DNA of 64,000 nucleotides, taken from a virus. The stretch's first letter is position 1, and the number at the start of each line of letters is the position of its first letter. Position numbers and translations under genes: made by a program. The notes under the pieces were generated by a model. That model did not search any database. It saw nothing but the letters and a program-made list of their open reading frames with translations, and was not told the origin of the DNA. The DNA lies in the IMG/VR virus record IMGVR_UViG_3300029957_000005, positions 64,001 through 128,000 of that record. One strand, given 5' to 3'. Below, in pieces: positions 43,888 through 51,078 of this stretch.

Positions 43888-44514
43888 ATGATGAAGCTCC
43901 TCTCAGAAGACGTTAACTCACGGGTTGAACTGCTCACCGAGCAGACTGACCAGGGTAAGCAATTCTACATCGAGGGCATCTTCGCCCAGGCAGATCTGGT
44001 CAACGGCAACGGACGCATCTATCCATCCAGCGTCCTGATGCCGGAGGTAGAAGCCTACATCGCATCACACGTCAACACCGGCAGAGCACTTGGTGAGATC
44101 GAACATCCGGAACGTCCGAACGTCGACCTCAAGGAAGCCTCCCACATGATCACCGAACTTCGCATTGAAGGTTCGAACGTCATCGGTAAGGCAAAGCTCC
44201 TCAAGACCGATCGTGGCGTTCTCGCTTCCAAGCTCCTCGAGTCCGGAGTCAATCTTGGTGTCTCTACCAGAGCACTCGGATCGGTGACCACCAGGGACGA
44301 CGGGATCGACGAGGTGGACAATGACTTCAGACTGTTCGCAGTCGACATCGTACATACCCCTTCCGCCCCGGACGCGTACGTCAAGGGCCTTCTTGAATCA
44401 GTTGATTGGATGATCGATAAAGCCTCAGGCAAGATCACCAAAATCGATCGCAAGAGACTAGAAAAGATCATCCTAGAGCGTAAGCTTCATCTACTGAAGA
44501 AAATTTTGCTCTAA
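43888..44514 (+). CDS. Prohead core protease gp21
   Basis: 208 aa from the first of two adjacent ATGs at 43888; upstream frame extension lies inside the previous gene. FYIEGIFAQADLVNGNGRIYP and ALGEIEHPERPNVD match T4 gp21, with catalytic His at ~73 and nucleophile Ser at ~126 in LGVSTRALGS. It cleaves scaffold and capsid at (L/I)xE|(A/G) sites before DNA packaging and then degrades itself. Confidence 0.95.
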   Translation: MMKLLSEDVNSRVELLTEQTDQGKQFYIEGIFAQADLVNGNGRIYPSSVLMPEVEAYIASHVNTGRALGEIEHPERPNVDLKEASHMITELRIEGSNVIGKAKLLKTDRGVLASKLLESGVNLGVSTRALGSVTTRDDGIDEVDNDFRLFAVDIVHTPSAPDAYVKGLLESVDWMIDKASGKITKIDRKRLEKIILERKLHLLKKILL

Positions 44515-44522
44515 TATAGATA
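44515..44522 (+). promoter_or_regulatory. T4-type late promoter element (TATAGATA)
   Basis: 25 nt before the scaffold ATG at 44548, with TTAGGAG between. Confidence 0.7.
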
Positions 44523-44547
44523 GAACGAATTAGGAGAAAAATTCACA

Positions 44548-45930
44548 ATGGCAAAGAAGCTGAAGTCCGTAATGGAAGCTGACAACGAGATCAATGACAT
44601 CGAGGATCTCCTCAAGGGCCAGGAGCCTACGACCGTCCGTGACGGCAAGGACATCTTTGGTGAGTCTGAAGACGACGACAAGAAGGACGATGACGTAGAA
44701 GTCAATGAGTCCGACGATGACGACGATGAAGACAAGAACGATGTGAACGAAGCAGAGATCGAAGACGTCATCGACGCTTCGGACAAGGTCCTCAATGCCA
44801 TTGGGAAGAAGGACTCCAACGAAGGTACCTCCGGTGGAGATGAAACCATCGATGAAGGCGACGAGTTCTGCGTCGGTGACGACAACTCAGACGAGATCTT
44901 CGAAGACGAAGAGGCTGATGCTGAGAACGCAAGAAACAAGAAGGTCTCTGAAGCCAAGAAGCTGAAGGAAGCCAAGGACGCGAAGGCAGCCAAGAAGCTC
45001 AAGGAAGCTAAGGCAGCCAAGAAGGCAGCCAAGCTCAAGGAAGCTGAAGACGACGATGACGACAAGGATGACCTTGACGAATCTGAAGACGATGACGACG
45101 ATGACGACAAGGTCAACGAGTCAGACGACGATGAAGATGACGACAAGGACATGAACGAGTCCGACGATGATGACGACGACAAGGATGATGACAAGGTCAA
45201 CGAGTCGACGCTGTCTCCGAAGGAGCTTAAGATCGTCATGGAAGCTCTCAAGATCCCGGCTTCTGCGAAGAAGGAAATCAAGACCATCTTCGAAGCTATG
45301 GTCAAGAACAAGATCAAGGCTCAGAAGTCTCTGATCGAAGCGAAGTCTGAAAAGAAGGTCGCTAAGATCCGTGAAGAGCTGATCGAAGGCGTCGACCTTT
45401 ATGCCAAGGAAGTTGTGACCAAGTGGAAGGCAGCTAACAAGCCAGTCTTCGAAAACCAGGTCAAGCTTGCTCGTCTCGAGGAAGGCTTCCACAAGCTCGG
45501 TGAGATCTTCAAGGCCCTCGGTCTTGAGTCCAGCCTCAATGAGTCCGCAGTTGCTGCAAAGTACTCGACTCTGACCACCAAGTACAACGCACTTCTCGAG
45601 CGCAATCAGAAGCTCGAGTCCTACGTCGAAAAGATCCACGTTCGTGAGCTCTATGAGGCATGTGTCTCTGGTCTGTCCAAGAACCAGAAGCGCAAGTTCA
45701 TCTCTCTCGCAGAGACGCTGGAATACGATACCGTCAAGGATCTCAAGGAGAAGCTTGACGCAATTAAGAAGCTCTTTGTAGAGAAGAAGGTCTACGAAGA
45801 TGACGAACTTGAAGACAAGACTGTGAACGAGGAGTCCTTCGACGACGAAGGCGTTCTTTCACCAGATGAGAACGACATCGGCGACAACGATGCCCTCGTA
45901 TCTGAATCAGTCAAGCTTTTGATGATTTAA
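44548..45930 (+). CDS. Prohead core scaffold gp22 with long Asp-rich N-terminal extension
   Basis: 460 aa. Residues ~220-460 are gp22-like: NESTLSPKELKIVMEALKIP, a long Lys/Glu coiled coil, a VEKIHVRELYEA-type segment and the end SESVKLLMI. Residues ~30-220 are unlike T4 gp22: alternating poly-Asp/Glu blocks (NESDDDDDEDKN, DEDDDKDMNES) and Lys/Ala blocks (AKKLKEAKAAKKAAKLKEAE). T4 gp67 is a separate small acidic core protein; the extension here may take its place. Several LxE/VNE|A-like sites are available to gp21. Confidence 0.85.
   Translation: MAKKLKSVMEADNEINDIEDLLKGQEPTTVRDGKDIFGESEDDDKKDDDVEVNESDDDDDEDKNDVNEAEIEDVIDASDKVLNAIGKKDSNEGTSGGDETIDEGDEFCVGDDNSDEIFEDEEADAENARNKKVSEAKKLKEAKDAKAAKKLKEAKAAKKAAKLKEAEDDDDDKDDLDESEDDDDDDDKVNESDDDEDDDKDMNESDDDDDDKDDDKVNESTLSPKELKIVMEALKIPASAKKEIKTIFEAMVKNKIKAQKSLIEAKSEKKVAKIREELIEGVDLYAKEVVTKWKAANKPVFENQVKLARLEEGFHKLGEIFKALGLESSLNESAVAAKYSTLTTKYNALLERNQKLESYVEKIHVRELYEACVSGLSKNQKRKFISLAETLEYDTVKDLKEKLDAIKKLFVEKKVYEDDELEDKTVNEESFDDEGVLSPDENDIGDNDALVSESVKLLMI
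45040..45215 (+). repeat. Degenerate GAC/GAT repeats encoding Asp-rich NESDDD units
   Basis: Repeated (G-A-C/T)n runs with recurring AACGAGTC(A/C)GACGA at ~45116 and ~45154; encodes (V/M)NESDDD units. Likely to vary in length by slippage. Confidence 0.75.
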
Positions 45931-45936
45931 TATATA
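45929..45936 (+). promoter_or_regulatory. T4-type late promoter element (AATATATA)
   Basis: Overlaps the scaffold stop, 25 nt before the capsid ATG at 45962, with CAGGAG between. Confidence 0.65.
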
Positions 45937-45961
45937 GCCGAGAAGACAGGAGAAAATAAAA

Positions 45962-47251
45962 ATGTCAGGCAAGAACGCAAACCGTATCCTTCAGGAAAAC
46001 TTGATCAAGAAGTGGAAGCCAGTTCTTGAGTCTTCGAACGCTCCCAAGTTCAAGAACCGCCAGCGCATGGTCGAAACGGCTATTCTCCTCGAGAATCAGC
46101 TGAAGGCGATCAAGTCCGACAAGGCGATGCTCTCTGAAGCAACTCCTACCAACGTCACCGCCGGCGTTGCAAAGTGGGACCCGGTACTGATCGCAATGGT
46201 TCGCCGTTCCGCTCCGTCCCTGATCCACAACGAGATCCTCGGTGTTCAGCCGATGACTGGACCAACCGGTCTGGCCTTCGCTCTCCGTGCTCGCTACACC
46301 AGCCAGTCTGGTGCTGAAGCTCTCGGACTCTCTGAGCCGAACTCCGCATTCTCCGGAACCGGAACCCAGGCCGTCAACGACATCTTTGCTCAGGCAGGCT
46401 CCCCGCTTGCTGACACCATCGATCGTGGTCAGGGTGTTGTAACTGCAACCGGCGAAGGTGACATCTCTGCAAAGATGGCGTTCACCGTCGACAAGATCTC
46501 GGTTGAAGCGAAGACCCGCTCGCTCATGACCAGCTGGTCCGACGAAACGACTCAGGACATGCAGGCGATCCACTCCATGGATCCTGAGACGATCCTCGCC
46601 GACATCCTGTCAACCGAACTCGTCGCTGAAATGAACCGTGAACTCGTCCGTACCATCTACACGGTCGGCAAGTACGGTGCACAGACCCACACCGCTACCC
46701 CAGGTGTCATCGACATCAACACCGACTCCGACGGCCGTTGGTTCGTCGAGAAGTACAAGGGCTTGATGCTCCACCTGAACTTCGACGCCAACCAGATCTT
46801 CACCGAGACCCGTCGTGGTCGTGGTAACTTCCTGATCGTCTCCCAGGACGTCGCAACCGCACTCGGTGAGTCCGGTAACCTGGACTACGCATCGGCCATC
46901 TCTGATGGAACCGGCGTCCAGAACGACATCGCTAACTCGACCTTCGCAGGTATTCTCAACGGCCAGTTCCGTGTTTATATCGACCCGTACATGGTCGGCC
47001 AGTTCGCGATCATCGGATACAAGGGAGCAACTGAGCTCGACGCAGGTCTGTTCTATTGCCCATACGTTCCGTTCTACGTCCGCAAGACGATCGACGAGAC
47101 GTCCTTCCAGCCGAAGATGATGTTCAAGACCCGCTACGGTGTCGTCGCGAATCCATTCGTCCTGAAGAACGACGGAACCCCAGACGGTGCGACGATGACT
47201 CGCAACCTGAACCCATACTACCGCAAGGTAAAGATCACCAACCTGATCTAA
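45962..47251 (+). CDS. Major capsid protein gp23
   Basis: 429 aa. LLENQLKAIKSDKAMLSEATPT contains the gp21 cleavage site LSE|A after residue 59, comparable with T4 gp23 cleavage after E65. Then the HK97-like body with ALRARYTSQSGAEALG, PSADTI-like loop and the conserved C-terminus (FKTRYGVVANPFV). Very biased towards optimal codons, as expected for the most abundant protein. Followed by a strong terminator. Confidence 0.97.
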   Translation: MSGKNANRILQENLIKKWKPVLESSNAPKFKNRQRMVETAILLENQLKAIKSDKAMLSEATPTNVTAGVAKWDPVLIAMVRRSAPSLIHNEILGVQPMTGPTGLAFALRARYTSQSGAEALGLSEPNSAFSGTGTQAVNDIFAQAGSPLADTIDRGQGVVTATGEGDISAKMAFTVDKISVEAKTRSLMTSWSDETTQDMQAIHSMDPETILADILSTELVAEMNRELVRTIYTVGKYGAQTHTATPGVIDINTDSDGRWFVEKYKGLMLHLNFDANQIFTETRRGRGNFLIVSQDVATALGESGNLDYASAISDGTGVQNDIANSTFAGILNGQFRVYIDPYMVGQFAIIGYKGATELDAGLFYCPYVPFYVRKTIDETSFQPKMMFKTRYGVVANPFVLKNDGTPDGATMTRNLNPYYRKVKITNLI

Positions 47252-47272
47252 TCCATCAGGAAGTGTTCAAAG

Positions 47273-47302
47273 AAAAGGCCGGAGAAATCCGGCCTTTTCT
47301 GC
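47273..47302. terminator. Bidirectional intrinsic terminator after the capsid gene
   Basis: AAAAGGCCGGA-GAAA-TCCGGCCTTTT: a perfect stem with a GNRA tetraloop, U-runs in both directions. It ends the late block on the plus strand and the convergent early operon (47307) on the minus strand. Confidence 0.9.
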
Positions 47303-47306
47303 ATTC

Positions 47307-47675
47307 TCAATCTGATAGGCTCTCGTAGTCCAGAGGAGTCTTCCAGACGTTCCGTCCGTGATATCTCGAAGCGAGCTGCTTGAGCTTCCTGAGGGACGTC
47401 ATTCGGTTGAAGAGATGAGCAGGGCGCTGGAACTTGACTCGACTGAAGTCAGGCCATCCATCCTTGTCTCGGTGGTAGTAGGTCTTCATCCCGTCCGTGG
47501 ACCATTCAGGCGATCCGACGTAATCCGTGACGTGCTCAAGATCCTTGAGAGGGGTGAGATGAATGTGGAGCCCACAGCAGATCCAGAGGGCCTTGTCGTC
47601 GATGATCCGGACGATGCGACCGTAGAACCGGTACATGTCGACCTTGTTGGTCATCACAATGCTATTTCGCTTCAT
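47307..47675 (-). CDS. Early protein, unknown function
   Basis: 122 aa from ATG at 47675 (AAGGTGG upstream; an ATG at 47654 is an alternative). Includes IRIIDDKALWICCGLHIHLTP. Last gene of the operon, ending at the shared terminator. Confidence 0.55.
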   Translation of the reverse strand: MKRNSIVMTNKVDMYRFYGRIVRIIDDKALWICCGLHIHLTPLKDLEHVTDYVGSPEWSTDGMKTYYHRDKDGWPDFSRVKFQRPAHLFNRMTSLRKLKQLASRYHGRNVWKTPLDYESLSD

Positions 47676-47871
47676 GGACCACCTTGGTTGCAGGATGCAG
47701 GCCTCGAGCGACTTCGTCCATCACTCCGAGGCTCGGGAAAGCAAGCCATATCTCCAGTGCTGTACAACCTATCACCCTGGACGTCAGGATCGCCGCCTGG
47801 ATGTACTCGAGCTGGAAGCCTGAGTCTCTACACACCCTGATGTAAAGCTGCTGAATCTGCTCCTTCGTCAT
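47662..47871 (-). CDS. Small early protein, unknown
   Basis: 69 aa (MTKEQIQQLYIRVCRDSGF), helical. ATGA overlap with the upstream gene. Confidence 0.6.
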   Translation of the reverse strand: MTKEQIQQLYIRVCRDSGFQLEYIQAAILTSRVIGCTALEIWLAFPSLGVMDEVARGLHPATKVVHEAK

Positions 47872-48359
47872 GAGTTCATGAAGGCTGTGTGCAGCTCTTC
47901 AGCTTTCTTTTTGACGTCGGTTTCGGTGTAGAGAGGTTCGTAGTTCCTGAACCGAAGGTCCTGTTCGTTCGGAGGAGTGGTGGTCGTGTACCATTCATGC
48001 TTGGCATTGTCTCCGTGACGATGCTCCGGCTTGTACTCCCACCTCCAGGCGAATGGACGCTTGTTCTTTTCTCCGTAGAGATCTCTGGTCACGATCTTGG
48101 CGTGGATGACCTCGGCTCCGGTCCGAATGACCTTCGGAGGTTCTGGATCTACACACCACTTGCCGACCTGATGATCGTACGAGAGATAGATGTCCTCCAC
48201 CTTGGCTTCACGGGCGATCTCCAGCTCGAGGTCCCGACGGAGCACATTGATCGGCTCCCACCACTTGTCTCCGTAGACGTACTTGAGATTGACGTCGGAG
48301 TCGTGGCCGGTGAGGATCCGGAGGGCGTTGGAGGCTCGGGACAGGAGGGACTCGGTCAT
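47868..48359 (-). CDS. Early protein, unknown function
   Basis: 163 aa, basic N-terminal half and a His/Trp-rich middle (AWRWEYKPEHRHGDNAKHEW). Coupled by ATGA on both sides. Not recognised. Confidence 0.65.
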   Translation of the reverse strand: MTESLLSRASNALRILTGHDSDVNLKYVYGDKWWEPINVLRRDLELEIAREAKVEDIYLSYDHQVGKWCVDPEPPKVIRTGAEVIHAKIVTRDLYGEKNKRPFAWRWEYKPEHRHGDNAKHEWYTTTTPPNEQDLRFRNYEPLYTETDVKKKAEELHTAFMNS

Positions 48360-48658
48360 TTCGTCAGTTCCTGGGCAACTTTGAGGGCTCTGGAAGCTAG
48401 TTTCCTAGCTCGTCCGAAATTCACATCATCGTGATTCCTGTGCAGGGAGATCTCGTCGAAGTACTGGTCCTCGATCGTCCGGATCCAGGAAGGAACGGCA
48501 TCGACCGTGCAGACGATGATGTCCACGATGGAGCGACAGTCCACATCCGGACCCTTCTCGACCTCGAAAACGATCAGTCGGACTTCGTATCCTTCAGCAA
48601 AGAAGGACTCCCTCTCCATGATCTTCTCGAGCATGATTTCTTTGGTGTAGACGAACAT
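48356..48658 (-). CDS. Small early protein, unknown
   Basis: 100 aa (MFVYTKEIMLEKIMERESFF). No recognised domain; C-terminal basic helix (GRARKLASRALKVAQELTK). Confidence 0.6.
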   Translation of the reverse strand: MFVYTKEIMLEKIMERESFFAEGYEVRLIVFEVEKGPDVDCRSIVDIIVCTVDAVPSWIRTIEDQYFDEISLHRNHDDVNFGRARKLASRALKVAQELTK

Positions 48659-48662
48659 CGGA

Positions 48663-48950
48663 TCACCCTATGAAGATGCAGTTGGAATGGATGGAGACTC
48701 GGATCTTGACACCCTTCTCTTCGAAGATGTCGCCGATCAGCTTGTGAACTGAAGCGACGGCGACATCAATAGAGACGGGAACGTAGGCGGACATGTCCGA
48801 ATATCCACGGAAGGAACCTTCACCGTCCGGGATCACCGTATAGAGATCGGTGGCAAACCGGAGGTAGGACCGACGACCCTTCCGATGCTTCTTGATGCAA
48901 GCGATCGTTTCCTTCTTGGTCAGGTAGAGGGTCTGGATTTCTTCGGACAT
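48663..48950 (-). CDS. Small early protein, unknown
   Basis: 95 aa from ATG at 48950 (TGAGGA upstream; ATG at 48977 lies within the promoter). Predicted alpha/beta. First gene after the promoter at 48976-49003. Confidence 0.6.
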   Translation of the reverse strand: MSEEIQTLYLTKKETIACIKKHRKGRRSYLRFATDLYTVIPDGEGSFRGYSDMSAYVPVSIDVAVASVHKLIGDIFEEKGVKIRVSIHSNCIFIG

Positions 48951-48975
48951 CGTCAGTTCCTCAGTTGATAGGAAC

Positions 48976-49003
48976 ACTCTACACTATTCGAAGGCTTTGT
49001 AAA
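48976..49003 (-). promoter_or_regulatory. Early sigma70-like promoter overlapping coding 3' end
   Basis: TTTACA (49003-48998), 16 bp, TAGAGT (48981-48976). The -35 is within the last codons (encoding YKPVYKAFE) of the gene 48984-49433. Reads into 48950-47307. Confidence 0.75.
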
Positions 49004-49433
49004 CCGGCTTGTACTGGGTTTTCCGCTGGCTCTTCCAATTCTTTTCGTTTCCGCGGTTTTTGGATTCCCAGCGATCGTAGACCGAAGACTCGATCTCCAC
49101 TCCACGGAGGAACTCCTTGTTGATCAGGAGGAACTTGTGGCGAGGAGGACGCTGTCTACGGCCACCACGGCGCCAACGACCGGTGATGTTCGGAACGGGA
49201 CCACAACGGAAGACGTAGTCCTTCTTCTTGCGGAAGCGATAGTGGAGGCGAGAACGGTACTCCTGGAAGGCCTTCTCGACGATCTCGGTCTCGACGCGCT
49301 GGTGGGAGTAGGTGTAGTAGACGCGGAGATTGTGGGCACGACCAGTGATGTAGTGGTAGTGATAGTAGGACGCGACGTCCTCGAGGGACTCGAAGGTCCG
49401 ACGATCTCCGAAGAAAAAGATGGTGTGGTACAT
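48984..49433 (-). CDS. Arg-rich early protein, unknown
   Basis: 149 aa, strongly basic with Arg clusters (TGRWRRGGRRQRPPRHK), so nucleic-acid binding is possible. AGGAGAG precedes the ATG at 49433. Its last codons contain the -35 box of the downstream promoter. Confidence 0.6.
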   Translation of the reverse strand: MYHTIFFFGDRRTFESLEDVASYYHYHYITGRAHNLRVYYTYSHQRVETEIVEKAFQEYRSRLHYRFRKKKDYVFRCGPVPNITGRWRRGGRRQRPPRHKFLLINKEFLRGVEIESSVYDRWESKNRGNEKNWKSQRKTQYKPVYKAFE

Positions 49434-49507
49434 TTGGCTCTCCTAGGTTAGTTACCTAAAAGAACTGATCTCCGTCGTACATAGTACTTCATCTCCATTG
49501 CTGGATC

Positions 49508-49536
49508 TATCTACTCTTTCTCGAAGGGTTTGTAAA
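49508..49536 (-). promoter_or_regulatory. Early sigma70-like promoter overlapping coding 3' end
   Basis: TTTACA (49536-49531), 17 bp, TAGATA (49513-49508); the -35 is inside the last codons of gene 49511-49678. Reads into 49433-48984. Confidence 0.7.
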
Positions 49537-49678
49537 CCGGCTTCTCGTTGATTTCTCGGATTTTTTCGAAGAGGGTCTTGATGCCTTCGACCAGGTACTT
49601 CTCGGAGACATCGGTCTCGATAGTCAGGCCTGGACGGAGGAGAGGGCTTCCGACGATGATGCGATAGGTGTTGTTCAT
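49511..49678 (-). CDS. Small early protein, unknown
   Basis: 55 aa (MNNTYRIIVGSPLLRPGLTI ...), ending EKPVYKPFEKE, nearly the same tail as the neighbouring 149-aa protein because both are written over a promoter. ATGA overlap with the upstream gene. Confidence 0.6.
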   Translation of the reverse strand: MNNTYRIIVGSPLLRPGLTIETDVSEKYLVEGIKTLFEKIREINEKPVYKPFEKE

Positions 49679-49908
49679 TTGACTTGTCCTTGGAAGTCCT
49701 CGGTGCTCTCACGGTCCCATCCGAAGACCTTGTACTTGAGGTGATTGCCGATGGAGCCAGCAGCTGCACAGTGAGCCTTGTCCACTCCGTAGGTGGTCAC
49801 GTGCTCGATCCCGTCGTCTCCGACCTTGCGAGCATAGATGATCACCTGATCGTAGCCGTAGGTCTTGGCGATGTCCTTGCCGGCTGAGATTGGGATTGGT
49901 TTAGTCAT
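49675..49908 (-). CDS. Small early protein, unknown
   Basis: 77 aa from ATG at 49908 (AAGGA upstream). Compact alpha/beta (DQVIIYARKVGDDGIEHVTT). Not recognised. Confidence 0.6.
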   Translation of the reverse strand: MTKPIPISAGKDIAKTYGYDQVIIYARKVGDDGIEHVTTYGVDKAHCAAAGSIGNHLKYKVFGWDRESTEDFQGQVK

Positions 49909-50099
49909 GCTGCGTCCTTCCATCTTACGAAGTTTCCGTAGAGAGCTGGAAAATTCGGATACCACTGCTCGAGTCTTTGAATGATCTCGGTCTGATAGTT
50001 CCGGAGGTGGTGATGTCCGTGGTCCCGATTGTATCTCAGGAGGGCTCGCCTCTTGATGTATTCTCCAAAGCAGGCCTCTTCGTCGCGTCTGTTGTTCAA
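49905..50099 (-). CDS. Small paralogous early protein B (TTG start)
   Basis: 64 aa from TTG at 50099 in a TTGA overlap with the upstream paralogue, with GAGAGG 7 nt upstream. Shares FxEYIxxxAL..YN, LE..(F/Y)P.FP and F.RWK with the 71-aa protein at 50096-50311. Basic and His-rich. Function unknown. Confidence 0.6.
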   Translation of the reverse strand: MNNRRDEEACFGEYIKRRALLRYNRDHGHHHLRNYQTEIIQRLEQWYPNFPALYGNFVRWKDAA

Positions 50100-50311
50100 T
50101 CGATGTCCTCTCCGAGCTTCCACCTCAGGAACTTGATGTGAGCATCGGGGAAATCCGGAAACTCGCGTTCGAGACAGGCTGCAGCTTTATGATGGTAGCG
50201 CTCGAAGTATTCCATTCGGCGCTCGAAGTTGTACTTCTCTAGAGCCTTGTGACGAATGTACTCGTTGAAGGCAAGGGACTTCTGGTAATTCTTGATCTCT
50301 TCTTCAGTCAC
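50096..50311 (-). CDS. Small paralogous early protein A (GTG start)
   Basis: 71 aa from GTG at 50311 in a GTGA overlap, AAGGAG 8 nt upstream. Paralogue of the next gene (see 49905-50099). Helical, aromatic-rich; function unknown. Confidence 0.6.
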   Translation of the reverse strand: MTEEEIKNYQKSLAFNEYIRHKALEKYNFERRMEYFERYHHKAAACLEREFPDFPDAHIKFLRWKLGEDID

Positions 50312-50553
50312 GCTTCGATCTCCTTGTACCGGACTGCTCCGTACATGTCCACTGCGAAGTCGGTCTGAAGATAGGCCCTGGCTCCGCACTTGAGAGGTGG
50401 ACCATCCATGAACCTTGCGGGCCCGAGGGTCACGACTTCCTGACAGTACCAGATGTCTCCGCCAGGGAATTCGACTCGATACATCGGACGGTTCTTTCCG
50501 TCCTTCCGATTCTTGGCGATGATGTTCTTGTTGACGTTGATTCTGATCGTCAC
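50308..50553 (-). CDS. Small early protein, unknown (GTG start)
   Basis: 81 aa from GTG at 50553 (GTGA overlap). Beta-rich (YRVEFPGGDIWYCQEVVTLG). Not recognised. Confidence 0.6.
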   Translation of the reverse strand: MTIRINVNKNIIAKNRKDGKNRPMYRVEFPGGDIWYCQEVVTLGPARFMDGPPLKCGARAYLQTDFAVDMYGAVRYKEIEA

Positions 50554-50717
50554 AGCTTTCGGATCTCCTCGGAGACCACGTCGTCGATCAGGCAGATCGA
50601 TTGATGAAGCGTCTTGCCGACCCAGGTATTTCCATCCATGAGCAGTCGACGAACCACGGACAACGCCCGGTTCTTTTCAAGACGACGATCTAGCTTCTTT
50701 TGTTCTTCTTCGGTCAT
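50550..50717 (-). CDS. Small early protein, leaderless start
   Basis: 55 aa (MTEEEQKKLDRRLEKNRAL...). The ATG at 50717 lies only 6 nt after the -10 box of the promoter at 50724-50752, so the mRNA probably begins at the start codon. Charged, helical; unknown. Confidence 0.6.
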   Translation of the reverse strand: MTEEEQKKLDRRLEKNRALSVVRRLLMDGNTWVGKTLHQSICLIDDVVSEEIRKL

Positions 50718-50723
50718 GAGCGT

Positions 50724-50752
50724 ACTCTACTCCTTTTTTGATTTCGTGTAAA
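50724..50752 (-). promoter_or_regulatory. Early sigma70-like promoter (leaderless)
   Basis: TTTACA (50752-50747), 17 bp, TAGAGT (50729-50724); the -10 ends 6 nt before ATG 50717. Reads into 50717-49511. Confidence 0.75.
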
Positions 50753-50762
50753 CAGGGAAAGG

Positions 50763-50770
50763 CATAAATA
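50763..50770 (+). promoter_or_regulatory. T4-type late promoter element (CATAAATA)
   Basis: 20 nt before ATG 50791 with CAGGAG between. Divergent from the adjacent early promoter. Confidence 0.7.
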
Positions 50771-50790
50771 TCTCTGATTCAGGAGAAACC

Positions 50791-51075
50791 ATGGACAGAT
50801 TTAAAGCACAAAGAGGAGCCATCGACTCCGTTGCATTCGACGCATTCACTATCACAAGAGTGGACGCAACTCCTCTTGCCCAGCCGACCAGAGCAATCTA
50901 CGTCGGGACCGCAGGAAACCTTTCGGTCAAGATGGTCGGATACGATGGAGATGATCCGTCGGACAATCCGGTAGTTCTGTTCAAGAACCTCCAGGCAGGT
51001 CAGATCCTCCCAATTCGAGCAGCATACGTCATGCTCACCGGAACTACTGCGGACGACCTGGTCGGACTGTTCTAA
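50791..51075 (+). CDS. Small virion-type protein, common beside phage fibres
   Basis: 94 aa. The pattern RAIYVGTAGNLSVKMVG, VVLFKNLQAGQILPIRAAYV, LTGTTADDL matches a short protein family often encoded with phage tail or head structural genes and thought to be virion-associated. Late promoter with Shine-Dalgarno. Co-transcribed with the lectin-like gene. Confidence 0.7.
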   Translation: MDRFKAQRGAIDSVAFDAFTITRVDATPLAQPTRAIYVGTAGNLSVKMVGYDGDDPSDNPVVLFKNLQAGQILPIRAAYVMLTGTTADDLVGLF

Positions 51076-51078
51076 ACC

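Noticed and set aside
44511-45317. 268-codon minus-strand Ser-rich frame opposite the scaffold gene
   Set aside because: Mirror of the GAC/GAT repeats; low complexity poly-Ser, not a protein.
19669-47251. Tail tape-measure gene
   Set aside because: None of the long frames has the long hydrophobic/helical composition of a tape measure; the 1723-aa protein is DUF4815-type. It presumably lies outside the window.
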